A stretch of DNA of 64,000 bases from JAGPUQ01 sp036961295 (GTDB lineage: Bacteria > Pseudomonadota > Gammaproteobacteria > Pseudomonadales > Porticoccaceae): the NCBI GenBank assembly GCA_036961295.1, contig JBALVX010000002.1, forward strand, positions 372,001-436,000, read 5' to 3'. Every line of letters begins with the position of its first letter. Within the stretch, counting starts at the first letter, position 1. The notes beneath the pieces were generated by a model that was given only the letters and a program-made list of their open reading frames with translations, was not told the DNA's origin and made no database searches. The position numbers were made by a program, and so were the translations under genes. This document shows positions 44,790 through 53,011 of this stretch, one piece after another.

Positions 44790-46100
44790 ATGATTAAAGC
44801 CAAAGAATTTGCCCGCCGACGTCGCGACTTGATGTCGATGATGGGCAAAAACAGCATTGCCATCCTCACGGCAGCACCGGAGAAAGTGCGCAGTAAAGAC
44901 ACGCACTTCCCCTACCGGCAGGACAGCAATTTCCAATACTTGACGGGATTTCCCGAACCCGAAGCCGTGCTGGCACTGATCCCGGGCCGGGAACAGGGTG
45001 AATTTGTGCTGTTTTGCCGGGATCGAGACCCAAAACGGGAAATTTGGGACGGCTACCGCGCCGGGCCAGCAGGCGCGGTTAGCGACTACGACGCCGACGA
45101 CGCCTTTCCCATCGTCGATATCGACGACATTCTCCCCGGCCTGATTGAAGGCCGCGAGCGGGTTTACTACGCGGTGGGCAAAGATCAGGCCTTCGATGCC
45201 CACTTAATGGCCTGGGTTAACGACATTCGAGCGCAGGCCCGTACCGGTGCCGTACCTCCCGGTGAATTTATCGATCTCGACCACCTGGTGCACGAGATGC
45301 GCTTATTTAAAAGTGCCGCCGAAATCAGTCTGATGCGCAAATCCGCAAAAATTGCCGCTCGCGCCCACTGTCGCGCCATGACACTCTCTAAACCCGGTCT
45401 CTACGAATACCAGTTACAGGCGGAAATCGAACACGAATTTGCCACCTCGGGTGCAGCTTTCCCGGCGTACAGCTCCATCGTCGGCGGCGGCGTCAATGCC
45501 TGCGTACTGCACTATGTGGAAAACCGCTGCCAGCTGGCCGACGGCGACCTGGTGCTGATCGATGCGGGCTGCGAACTCGAACACTACGCCTCGGACATTA
45601 CCCGCACCTTCCCAGTCAACGGCACGTTCTCCGCCGCGCAAAAAGCAATTTACGAAGTAGTACTGGCGGCCCAACTCGCAGCGATTGAAGCCACGGTTGA
45701 GGGCAATCACTGGGACGACCCACATCTCGCGACCGTCCGGGTCATCACCGAAGGTCTGGTGGATCTTGGCCTATTGAAGGGTAAGATCGATAACCTAATC
45801 GAAAACAAGGCCTACTTCGATTTTTATATGCACCGCGCCGGGCACTGGCTGGGCATGGACGTACACGACGAGGGCGACTACAAAGTCGATCACCAATGGC
45901 GCTTGCTAGAACGCGGTATGGTGATGACCGTGGAACCCGGTATCTATATCGCACCGGACAATATGCAAGTGGCCAAACGCTGGCGCGGCATTGGTATTCG
46001 TATCGAAGACGATGTCGCCATTACCGCTAAGGGCACGGAAGTGCTCACCGGCGGTGTACCCAAAACCGTGGCAGACATCGAGGCCCTGATGGCTGGGTAA
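44790..46100 (+). CDS. pepP: Xaa-Pro aminopeptidase
   Basis: Cytoplasmic dimanganese peptidase releasing N-terminal residues that precede proline. The 436-residue protein has an N-terminal creatinase-like domain (NSIAILTAAPEKVRSKDTHFPYRQDSNFQYLTGF, residues about 16-49) and a pita-bread catalytic domain. Metal ligands are the Asp in LIDAGCELEHYASDITRTFP (about 251-270), the His in MHRAGHWLGMDVHDEG, and Glu in TVEPGIYI and GIRIEDDV. It is followed by ubiH with a 5-base gap, the common gammaproteobacterial order. Confidence 0.96.
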   Translation: MIKAKEFARRRRDLMSMMGKNSIAILTAAPEKVRSKDTHFPYRQDSNFQYLTGFPEPEAVLALIPGREQGEFVLFCRDRDPKREIWDGYRAGPAGAVSDYDADDAFPIVDIDDILPGLIEGRERVYYAVGKDQAFDAHLMAWVNDIRAQARTGAVPPGEFIDLDHLVHEMRLFKSAAEISLMRKSAKIAARAHCRAMTLSKPGLYEYQLQAEIEHEFATSGAAFPAYSSIVGGGVNACVLHYVENRCQLADGDLVLIDAGCELEHYASDITRTFPVNGTFSAAQKAIYEVVLAAQLAAIEATVEGNHWDDPHLATVRVITEGLVDLGLLKGKIDNLIENKAYFDFYMHRAGHWLGMDVHDEGDYKVDHQWRLLERGMVMTVEPGIYIAPDNMQVAKRWRGIGIRIEDDVAITAKGTEVLTGGVPKTVADIEALMAG

Positions 46101-46105
46101 ATGTG

Positions 46106-47608
46106 ATGACCAAACCCTCACCAACACCTACCAATAATATAGCTGCCGGTAATATAACTGCCGATAATCTAGCTACTGACATAACCATTGTCGGCAGCGG
46201 ACTTACCGCACTGGCCAGTGCCGCACTGTTGGCCCAGGCCAACCCGGAATGGCGCATCGCGCTTATTAGATCTGCTAGCGTTTTAAATTCGGACACTAAT
46301 GCAGATAAAAAAGCGAATACAACTTCAATCGCTGAAACCAGACCGGAAGATATAAGAACCACGGCGCTATCGACGAGCAGTCTGGAAATTTTTTCCAGCA
46401 TGGGTCTGTATAGCGCCGTCGAGGCGGAATCTGCGGCGATCAATACCATTCAAGTCAGTGATCGCGGGCATAGCGGACTAAGTCGTCTGGACTCTGAGCC
46501 AGACGCTGGCCCGCTCGGTCTGGTAATCGAAAACCAGCGGCTGTCAGCCCTGCTGGAAACCCTGCTATCCCAACAGCACAACGTCACCCAGATCGAGGAC
46601 ATGACCGTCCACACGCTTCAACCAAAAGCCAAAAGCATCTCTTTAACGGGCGGCTGTTTAATAGAAGAAATCACAACAGTAAGCACTCACCTACTAATGA
46701 TTGCCGACGCCTCTTCATCCCCGCTGCGAAAGCAATTGGGTATTAAGCAAGAGGTATACGACTACCACCAAACTGCCTTGGTCGCGACGCTAACATTAGC
46801 CGACGCCCATCGCGGCGTCGCCTATGAGCGCTTTACTGCGGACGGGCCGATGGCCCTACTGCCGATGACTGACGCCGTTGATGGCGAAGGGCCGCACGAA
46901 CAACACCGCGCCTCGTTGGTGTGGACGCTGCCGAGCGAACGAGCGCAACAATTACAGAACCAGGATCAAGCCCAAGCCCAGCTACAAAAGAATCTGCCCG
47001 AGCTGTTCCACGCAGAGTTTGGTGATCGAGCAGGAGCCATTACCGCCATCGGCAAACCGGTATTTGTGCCGCTACAACGCAAACTCGCGGCGGAACAAGT
47101 GCGCAGCCATGTGGTGCTGATGGGCAGCGCCGCCCAAAGCCTGCATCCGGTGGCGGGTCAGGGTTTTAATCTGGCCTTGCGCGATATCGCAGCGCTGGCC
47201 GAGACCGCACTTATAGCCCATCACCAAGGCCGCAACCTGGGCGAATTGCCAAATCTGCAACGCTACCTAAAAACCCGCGAGCGAGATCAACTGCGCACCG
47301 TACTGCTTAGCCATCAACTGCCCAAAGTATTCTCCAGCGCTTCGGCCCCGATGATACTGGGCCGAAACCTGGGTTTAATGGGGCTGAACCTCAGCCCTCT
47401 GTTACGACAAGGCTTTGCCCGCCAGGCCACCGGTTTGGGTGTAAGGCAGGCTCGCATCGATCCCAACTATCGCCGAACTGATTCTCGTCGAACTGATGAT
47501 CGCCGAACGAATCAGCACCTAACACCTAAGACCCCAAACCCTGGCAGCCTAAAACCCGAAGGCTTAAATTCTGACTCGCAACAAAACCCATCCGGGGGTT
47601 CAGCGTGA
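46106..47608 (+). CDS. ubiH: Ubiquinone biosynthesis FAD monooxygenase UbiH-like
   Basis: FAD-dependent aromatic hydroxylase, expected to hydroxylate C1 of the octaprenyl-phenol intermediate. It has 500 residues, longer than the roughly 400 typical, owing to a 20-residue leader made of three 5-residue repeats and a 50-residue low-complexity tail (RRTDSRRTDDRRTNQ and on). The FAD strand reads ITIVGSGLTALASAAL; the usual third Gly of GxGxxG is Ala. The second FAD/NAD motif is IADASSSPLRKQLG, where DG is usual. The C-terminal motif GSAAQSLHPVAGQGFNLALRD is intact. Position between pepP and ubiI supports the call. The stop overlaps ubiI by 4 bases. Confidence 0.87.
   Translation: MTKPSPTPTNNIAAGNITADNLATDITIVGSGLTALASAALLAQANPEWRIALIRSASVLNSDTNADKKANTTSIAETRPEDIRTTALSTSSLEIFSSMGLYSAVEAESAAINTIQVSDRGHSGLSRLDSEPDAGPLGLVIENQRLSALLETLLSQQHNVTQIEDMTVHTLQPKAKSISLTGGCLIEEITTVSTHLLMIADASSSPLRKQLGIKQEVYDYHQTALVATLTLADAHRGVAYERFTADGPMALLPMTDAVDGEGPHEQHRASLVWTLPSERAQQLQNQDQAQAQLQKNLPELFHAEFGDRAGAITAIGKPVFVPLQRKLAAEQVRSHVVLMGSAAQSLHPVAGQGFNLALRDIAALAETALIAHHQGRNLGELPNLQRYLKTRERDQLRTVLLSHQLPKVFSSASAPMILGRNLGLMGLNLSPLLRQGFARQATGLGVRQARIDPNYRRTDSRRTDDRRTNQHLTPKTPNPGSLKPEGLNSDSQQNPSGGSA
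46136..46180 (+). repeat. 15-base repeat (x3) at the 5' end of ubiH
   Basis: AATATAGCTGCCGGT, AATATAACTGCCGAT and AATCTAGCTACTGAC are consecutive, in frame, and encode NIAAG-NITAD-NLATD directly before the FAD-binding strand. Confidence 0.85.
47471..47515 (+). repeat. 15-base repeat (x3) near the 3' end of ubiH
   Basis: CGCCGAACTGATTCT, CGTCGAACTGATGAT and CGCCGAACGAATCAG are consecutive and in frame, encoding RRTDS-RRTDD-RRTNQ in the non-conserved C-terminal tail. Confidence 0.85.
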
Positions 47609-48903
47609 GTAATACTCACTACGATATCGCCATTGTTGGCGCTGGCCCGGTCGGGCTCGCTGCGGCCCTGGCGCTAGCGCAATCCCCCGCAGGTAAAAGC
47701 CTCAAAATCGCCCTTATTGAATCGCGGCCGCCTCGGCAAGCACCTACAAATGGAAAGTTTGATACCCGGGTCGTCGCCATTAACGAAAGCTCACGCCGTT
47801 TACTCGACAGCCTGAGCCCTAGCAGCCTAACTGCTGGAAGCCTGTTTAATTCCCCTCGAGTTTGCCCTTACTACATCATGGAAGTTTGGGACACCGCTGG
47901 CAACGGCCACGTTCGCTTTGACTGCGCCGAGCTACATCACGACAACCTGGGTCATATCGTCGAGCAATCGGTATTGATGGCAGCACTACTCGATACACTG
48001 GCCAGCACCAAAAACGTGGATTTCCTGTGTCCCCACACCGTACTGGATATTCAGCGCACCAAGCCAGAAACCAAAAACCAGGCTATTACTCTGCGGTTGG
48101 ACGCTAATACCTTAAACAAAAGCGCAGAAACCATAGCATCCGAGACTACAGACATAAGTGCGGACTTACTCATTGCTGCCGACGGCGCGCGCTCGCAAGT
48201 GCGCGAGCATCTCGGCTTTATTCATCATGTTAGCGACACCGGCCATACCGCCATTGTCGCCACGATAAAAACTGAACACCCGCACGCGTATAGCGCCCGC
48301 CAATGGTTTTCAACTACCGGGCCACTGGCTTTTTTACCACTGCAAGCTGACGCACAAACAAATGCTGAAACCGGCGACGCGCAATTTGTGTCCATTGTCT
48401 GGTCACAACAACATCAGCGCGCCGAACATTTAATGGCATTATCAGACCAAGACTTTTGTCGGGAACTGGAGCTGGCCAGCGAACATTGCCTCGGCTCACT
48501 ACAACTGGTTAGTGAACGTATCAAAGCGCCGCTGGCGCAATCCCATAGCGATGACTACGTACAAGCCGGTGTCGCTTTGCTGGGCGATGCCGCCCACGCC
48601 ATTCACCCCCTCGCCGGGCAAGGGGTCAACCTGGGGTTCTCAGATGTCGCCGCCCTGGTCGAAGAACTCAACCATAGCCATGAAAAAGCTTTGCCCATCA
48701 ATCACCCCTCCGCACTTAAGCGCTATCAGCGACGACGTAAGCCGGAAAACCGCATCGCGGAAACCGCAATGACCGCGTTTAAAACCTTGTTCGAACGAGA
48801 AGAACTACCGCTAGCGGTATTGCGCAATCAGGGAATGTGGGTGTTTAATAAAGCTAAGGGCTTAAAACACACCGTTATTAAGCGGGCAATGGGCCTGGAC
48901 TAA
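47605..48903 (+). CDS. ubiI: Ubiquinone biosynthesis FAD monooxygenase UbiI/VisC-like
   Basis: Second FAD hydroxylase of the ubiquinone pathway, probably the C5-hydroxylase by position. The 432 residues start with GTG at 47605, overlapping the ubiH stop. All three family motifs are intact: IAIVGAGPVGLAAALAL at the N-terminus, LIAADGARSQVREHLG in the middle and LLGDAAHAIHPLAGQGVNLGFSDVAAL toward the C-terminus. This contrasts with the altered first two motifs of its neighbour ubiH. UbiI and UbiF cannot be told apart with confidence from sequence alone. Confidence 0.9.
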   Translation: MSNTHYDIAIVGAGPVGLAAALALAQSPAGKSLKIALIESRPPRQAPTNGKFDTRVVAINESSRRLLDSLSPSSLTAGSLFNSPRVCPYYIMEVWDTAGNGHVRFDCAELHHDNLGHIVEQSVLMAALLDTLASTKNVDFLCPHTVLDIQRTKPETKNQAITLRLDANTLNKSAETIASETTDISADLLIAADGARSQVREHLGFIHHVSDTGHTAIVATIKTEHPHAYSARQWFSTTGPLAFLPLQADAQTNAETGDAQFVSIVWSQQHQRAEHLMALSDQDFCRELELASEHCLGSLQLVSERIKAPLAQSHSDDYVQAGVALLGDAAHAIHPLAGQGVNLGFSDVAALVEELNHSHEKALPINHPSALKRYQRRRKPENRIAETAMTAFKTLFEREELPLAVLRNQGMWVFNKAKGLKHTVIKRAMGLD

Positions 48904-48947
48904 AGCCTTAGCTGACAAAGGCCTCCTCCTAAACTGCAAAAACACCA

Positions 48948-48995
48948 GGCAATAAAAAGGCGGCTCGCTTACCGGAAACCCGGGGCGAACCGCCT
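48948..48995 (-). terminator. Intrinsic terminator for the leftward permease transcript
   Basis: AGGCGGCTCGC (48958-48968) pairs with GCGAACCGCCT (48985-48995) with one mismatch around a 16-base loop. Read leftward the stem is followed by a run of five T (48953-48957) and TATTG. There is no T-run on the plus side, so it works best on transcripts coming from 49232-51031. Confidence 0.8.
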
Positions 48996-49231
48996 GAAAG
49001 TTGCTGCCGACTTGCGACAGACTGAGGCATGGCTGGCTAATGTAAACTGGTGTAAAACGGCTGGTGAAAAGCTAAAACGAGTCTCTAAAACTGCTCTAGC
49101 GAGCTAACTCCAACACGCTCATTAATGTCTCGCAGTGTAGGGTAGTGCCCCCCGCGCTGACGTGACGTAGTTCACACTTTTTAGCTCAATATAACTGATC
49201 AGTCAATTTAAATTGATGACTTTCGCCAAAC
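48996..49231. other. Gene-free convergent gap with a long palindrome
   Basis: No gene is seen here. A perfect 14-base AT-rich palindrome, TCAATTTAAATTGA, lies at 49203-49216 just beyond the permease stop. A CRP/Vfr-like half-site pair, CGTGA-N6-TCACA, lies at 49161-49176. Both lie downstream of two convergent genes, so a promoter role is unlikely. Confidence 0.4.
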
Positions 49232-51031
49232 CTAATAAAACAGGTTCAACGCAGTAATGGTGACCACGATAAACAGCACTGTCATCGCACCGCCGGCGCG
49301 CATAAAATCATTCACGCGATAGCCGCCGGGGCTCATAATCAAAGCGTTGACCTGATGGGTTGGCAGGATAAAGCTGTTGGAAACACAAACGGCGACCAGC
49401 AACGCAAACAAGCGACCGTCAAACCCGGCCTGATTGGCAATTTCTGCTGCCAGGGGCACCAAAATCACTGTGGCTCCCACGTTGGACATCACCAGGCTGA
49501 GCACAGTGGCAAGTAAAGCAATAGTAACTTGCAGCATCAGTAATGAGGGCTTATCGCCGAGCAAACTGACGGTGTGATCGGCCAGCCAGGCCGCTGTACC
49601 GGTGTGTTGCATAGCGCTGCCGAGGGGAATCAAACTGGCTAGCAGGAACACGGTTTTCCAGCTCACCGCTTGATAAGCCTGGTCCATGTTAATAACACCG
49701 CTGACCACCATGCCCAGGGCAGCGGTCATAAGTACCAGAGACAGCTTTAAGTCGGAAAAAATAATAAAGCCGATTGCCACACCAAAAATAAGTAGCGCGG
49801 TAATAAGTTTTTCGGGGCTGTGTTCCGCCTTCGGATACACCTGCGTAATGACACCAAAATCGCTGCCGTCCGCTTCCAGCTCACGGAGGTTTTTCCAGCA
49901 GATATGACCGAGAATGGTATCGCCCACCTGTAGGCACACATCCCGTAAATTATCGCGCAGTACCTGGTCGCCCCGGTAAATCGCCAACGGCGTCATGCCG
50001 TAGGTTTTACGAATTCTAATCTCGCGAATAGTTTTACCCGCAACCGCACCGCCGGGCCTTACTACCATTTCGGCGACCCCGACCATGCTTGGGTCGAGCG
50101 CATTAGCAAGTCGCTCGTCCTCTTCCTCGGCAATGCCGTCTAAGGCAACAAATTGCTCGATAGCGGTGGCACTACCCACAACCGCAAACCGGCTGGCAAA
50201 GTTCAGTTCGATATCCCGATGTGGCGACAAGATCAGCTCGTCAGCGATCAGGGCAATCATATGAATACCGTGGGCTTCTTCGATTTCACCCACAGTTTTA
50301 GCGCGCAGAGTACAATCTTGCGCCATCACCAGTTGATGCACCTCGCCCTCGACACCGTAGAGTGAACGATAAGCTTGCAGCGAACCCTGAGCCTCCTGGG
50401 GTGGAGAACCCGCCGGCAATAACCATTTCCCAGCCAGTACAAACAGGACGATGCCCGCCACCAGAATGGACATGCCGATCGGCGTTACGCTGAATAGATC
50501 AAAATGCTTCGTGCCTTCCGGCAATAGATCATTGAGTAGTATCAGCGGACCAGAACCCACCATGGTCACCGTGCCACCGAGAATGGCGGCAAAACCCATA
50601 GGCATTAGCAGGCGCGAAAAACTCACGCCATTAGTACTTGCCACCCGGCTGACGATGGGGATAAAAACCGCCGCCGCACCGATATTTTGCATAAACCCGG
50701 ACACAGCGCCAACTGTAGAACAGATCAGCGCCAGCGCGCCTTTTTCGCTCTTGCTGTGGCTACTGATCCAGCGGGCAATGGTCTGCATCAGCCCGGTCTT
50801 ATCGAGGGCATAGCCAATAATGGTAATGCCAATGATGGAAATCACCGCGTTACTGGCAAAGCCCATAAACAAATCATTCGCATCCATCAGGTCAAATTGC
50901 GGTACCGCGTTGAGCAAACCTAACGCAACTAACACGGCTAATGCCGAGACATCGACTGGAAACCACTCCTTGATAAACAGGATCACGGCGGCAATCAGTA
51001 GGCCAAGGATGATGATAATTTCTTGAGACAT
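49232..51031 (-). CDS. SLC13-family permease with TrkA-C domains
   Basis: Inner-membrane carrier of the sodium/anion symporter (DASS, ArsB/NhaD-like) superfamily, 599 residues. Membrane segments fill residues about 5-205 and 405-599. Two soluble TrkA-C domains lie between them (about 205-300, HQLVMAQDCTLRAKTVGEIEE; and about 305-390, GVAEMVVRPGGAVAGKTIREI). Substrate-loop features are GGTVTMVGSGPLILLND in the first half and MSNVGATVILVPLA and LPTHQVNALIMSPGGY in the second. Sulfate or dicarboxylates are plausible substrates, but none can be named. A terminator lies about 240 bases beyond its stop. Confidence 0.88.
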   Translation of the reverse strand: MSQEIIIILGLLIAAVILFIKEWFPVDVSALAVLVALGLLNAVPQFDLMDANDLFMGFASNAVISIIGITIIGYALDKTGLMQTIARWISSHSKSEKGALALICSTVGAVSGFMQNIGAAAVFIPIVSRVASTNGVSFSRLLMPMGFAAILGGTVTMVGSGPLILLNDLLPEGTKHFDLFSVTPIGMSILVAGIVLFVLAGKWLLPAGSPPQEAQGSLQAYRSLYGVEGEVHQLVMAQDCTLRAKTVGEIEEAHGIHMIALIADELILSPHRDIELNFASRFAVVGSATAIEQFVALDGIAEEEDERLANALDPSMVGVAEMVVRPGGAVAGKTIREIRIRKTYGMTPLAIYRGDQVLRDNLRDVCLQVGDTILGHICWKNLRELEADGSDFGVITQVYPKAEHSPEKLITALLIFGVAIGFIIFSDLKLSLVLMTAALGMVVSGVINMDQAYQAVSWKTVFLLASLIPLGSAMQHTGTAAWLADHTVSLLGDKPSLLMLQVTIALLATVLSLVMSNVGATVILVPLAAEIANQAGFDGRLFALLVAVCVSNSFILPTHQVNALIMSPGGYRVNDFMRAGGAMTVLFIVVTITALNLFY

Positions 51032-51116
51032 CTTATTCTCTTAAAATATAAGATAATAGCAAAATAGAATATATCAGAACGTCAGGACCTTGTCAGTCCA
51101 TTCCCTCACACAGCGG

Positions 51117-51167
51117 GTCACAAAACGCTTCACAAAACGGCTTACAAAATACCTCACAAAAACTGCC
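51117..51167 (+). repeat. Degenerate 11-13-base repeats upstream of gcvT
   Basis: Four related pieces follow one another: GTCACAAAACGCT, TCACAAAACGGCT, TACAAAATACC and TCACAAAAACTGCC. They lie about 90-140 bases before the gcvT start. No glycine-riboswitch-like fold was found in the same gap. Confidence 0.65.
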
Positions 51168-51257
51168 TGAGCTACGACTATCGACCCGCACTGTCGACCA
51201 GGAGTGCCCTGCAGTTTAGAATGCGCGACTTCTGGGCAAACTAGCGACAAGCCAACA

Positions 51258-52547
51258 ATGAGCCACCGTACGGAACATCCTGCCGGAAACCGCACGCCGC
51301 TGTACCCCGCCCATGTCAACGCCGGTGCAAAAATCGTCGACTTCGGCGGCTGGGATATGCCGCTACATTACGGCTCGCAAGTGCGCGAACACCAACACGT
51401 ACGCCAACATGCGGGCATGTTCGATGTAAGTCATATGACCGTGATTGATGTGACCGGGGCCGACGCCCTTGCCTATTTACGCCATCTACTCGCCAACGAT
51501 GTGGCCAAACTTAAGCTCGATGCTGCTCTATATAGCGTAATGCTCAACCATCACGGCGGGGTGGTGGATGATTTAATTATTTATTATCTCAGTAGTGAAA
51601 CCTACCGGTTGGTGGTCAACTGCGCCACGCGGGACAAAGACCTGACGTGGATGCACGCCGAGGCCAAAACCTTTGCAGTCAACATCGCCGAGCGAGCCGA
51701 CCTCGCCATTATTGCCGTGCAAGGGCCGCAAGCCCTGGCCGCTTTGGATGAGGCTCTGGTAAACGACTCCTTTATAAAAAACGCATCAATAGAGGGTGCT
51801 TTAGCAGACAATGCCGTACCGACAGAATCAGACATCCTTGAACAACTGAATCAACTCCCCGCCTTCCATGGCATGACCATTAAGGAAACATCTCTTCGGG
51901 CTAGCTCCGGTCAAACTGGCTCCGGCCCGTGGTTTATCGCCCGCACCGGCTACACCGGCGAAGATGGTGTCGAAATTATTTTGCCCGGCGAAGACGCCGA
52001 ACCGTTGTGGAATGCCCTACACGCTGCTGGCGTGGAACCTGTCGGACTGGGCGCAAGAGATACCCTGCGACTGGAAGCGGGAATGAATCTCTACGGCCAC
52101 GAGATGGATGATGAAACCTCGCCGCTGGAAGCCAACCTGGGCTGGACCATTGCATGGCAACCGGAAGATCGAGACTTTGTCGGCCGCAAGGCTCTAGCCA
52201 CGCAGCGAGAACAGGGCCCTGGCACTACCTTAGTCGGCTTGCTGATGACCGAGCGCGGCGTGTTGCGCGAAGGACAAATTGTTAGCGCCTTATACCCAGA
52301 GCAAAGCTTAAAGAAACAAGACTTAACGGAACCAGGACTAACGGAACAGGGAGTAGTTACCAGCGGAACATTTTCACCCACGCTACAACAGGGCATTGCG
52401 CTGGCCCGAGTGCCCATCGCCCTAAGCCAACAAGCCGCACAAATCTCCGTTGAGATTCGTGGCAAAGCCGTCGCCGTGCAGATCGTTAAACCACCCTTTG
52501 TGCGCCACGGCAAAGCCGTTTACCGTTACTATAAGCAAAGTAAATAA
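51258..52547 (+). CDS. gcvT: Glycine cleavage system T protein (aminomethyltransferase)
   Basis: Transfers the methylene group from aminomethyl-lipoyl GcvH to tetrahydrofolate. The ATG at 51258 begins MSHRTEHPAGNRTPLYPAHV; an in-frame ATG at 51204 is less likely. At 429 residues it exceeds the usual 360-375 because of two non-conserved insertions, at about 170-220 (ASIEGALADNAVPTESD) and about 345-370 with 15-base repeats (QDLTEPGLTEQG). Conserved motifs include FDVSHMTVIDVTG, YSVMLNHHGGVVDDLIIY, ARTGYTGEDGVEI and RLEAGMNLYGHEMD. gcvH follows 16 bases later; gcvP is not present in the window. Confidence 0.93.
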   Translation: MSHRTEHPAGNRTPLYPAHVNAGAKIVDFGGWDMPLHYGSQVREHQHVRQHAGMFDVSHMTVIDVTGADALAYLRHLLANDVAKLKLDAALYSVMLNHHGGVVDDLIIYYLSSETYRLVVNCATRDKDLTWMHAEAKTFAVNIAERADLAIIAVQGPQALAALDEALVNDSFIKNASIEGALADNAVPTESDILEQLNQLPAFHGMTIKETSLRASSGQTGSGPWFIARTGYTGEDGVEIILPGEDAEPLWNALHAAGVEPVGLGARDTLRLEAGMNLYGHEMDDETSPLEANLGWTIAWQPEDRDFVGRKALATQREQGPGTTLVGLLMTERGVLREGQIVSALYPEQSLKKQDLTEPGLTEQGVVTSGTFSPTLQQGIALARVPIALSQQAAQISVEIRGKAVAVQIVKPPFVRHGKAVYRYYKQSK

Positions 52548-52563
52548 CAGAGGAAAAACCAAA

Positions 52564-52956
52564 ATGGCCGAAACACCCAAGGCACTCAAATATCTGGACA
52601 CTCACGAATGGGCCCGCGACGAAAGTGATGGCAGCGTTACCGTTGGCATCACCGACCACGCCCAGGACAGCCTCGGCGATGTAGTTTATGTCGAACTGCC
52701 CGAGCTGGGTTCAACGATCAATGCGGGCGAAGAAACCGGTGTAGTGGAATCGGTTAAAGCGGCATCCGACATTTTTGCTCCGGTATCCGGCGAGGTCATC
52801 GCCGTTAACGCAGCCCTCGAAGACGAACCCGAAACCATTAACGGTTCACCCTACGGCGACGGCTGGTTTTATAAAGTCAAAATGTCCGATCCCACCGAAC
52901 TGGAACAACTGCTCGACGCCGAAGGCTACCTCGCCGCCGTTGAGTCCGAAGACTAA
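52564..52956 (+). CDS. gcvH: Glycine cleavage system H protein
   Basis: Lipoylated carrier shuttling the aminomethyl group between the P, T and L proteins. It has 130 residues. The lipoyl-accepting Lys is K65 in TGVVESVKAASDIFAPVSGE, and the family N-terminus KYLDTHEWARDESDGSVTVG and C-terminus WFYKVKMSDPTELEQLLDA are conserved. An AGAGGAAA ribosome site precedes the ATG at 52564. It is co-directional with gcvT and the NRDE gene. Confidence 0.97.
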   Translation: MAETPKALKYLDTHEWARDESDGSVTVGITDHAQDSLGDVVYVELPELGSTINAGEETGVVESVKAASDIFAPVSGEVIAVNAALEDEPETINGSPYGDGWFYKVKMSDPTELEQLLDAEGYLAAVESED

Positions 52957-52969
52957 GAGCCAGAATTTC

Positions 52970-53011
52970 TATGTGCCCGATCCTATGTGCTTAGCCTTAT
53001 GTGCTTAGTCG
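52970..53011 (+). repeat. 14-base repeat (x3) at the NRDE start, triplicating ATG-TGC
   Basis: TATGTGCCCGATCC (52970), TATGTGCTTAGCCT (52984) and TATGTGCTTAGTCG (52998) follow without gaps. Each starts with the ATG-TGC that opens the NRDE protein, but because 14 is not a multiple of three, the first two ATGs (52971 and 52985) run into stops after seven codons. Only the ATG at 52999 is open. Confidence 0.88.

Noticed and set aside
49161..49176. CRP/Vfr-like site CGTGA-N6-TCACA
   Set aside because: It lies in a convergent gap downstream of both neighbouring genes, with no promoter to regulate; the match may be chance.
51032..51257. Glycine riboswitch expected in front of gcvT
   Set aside because: No glycine-aptamer-like conserved segments were seen; only degenerate ACAAAA repeats are present.
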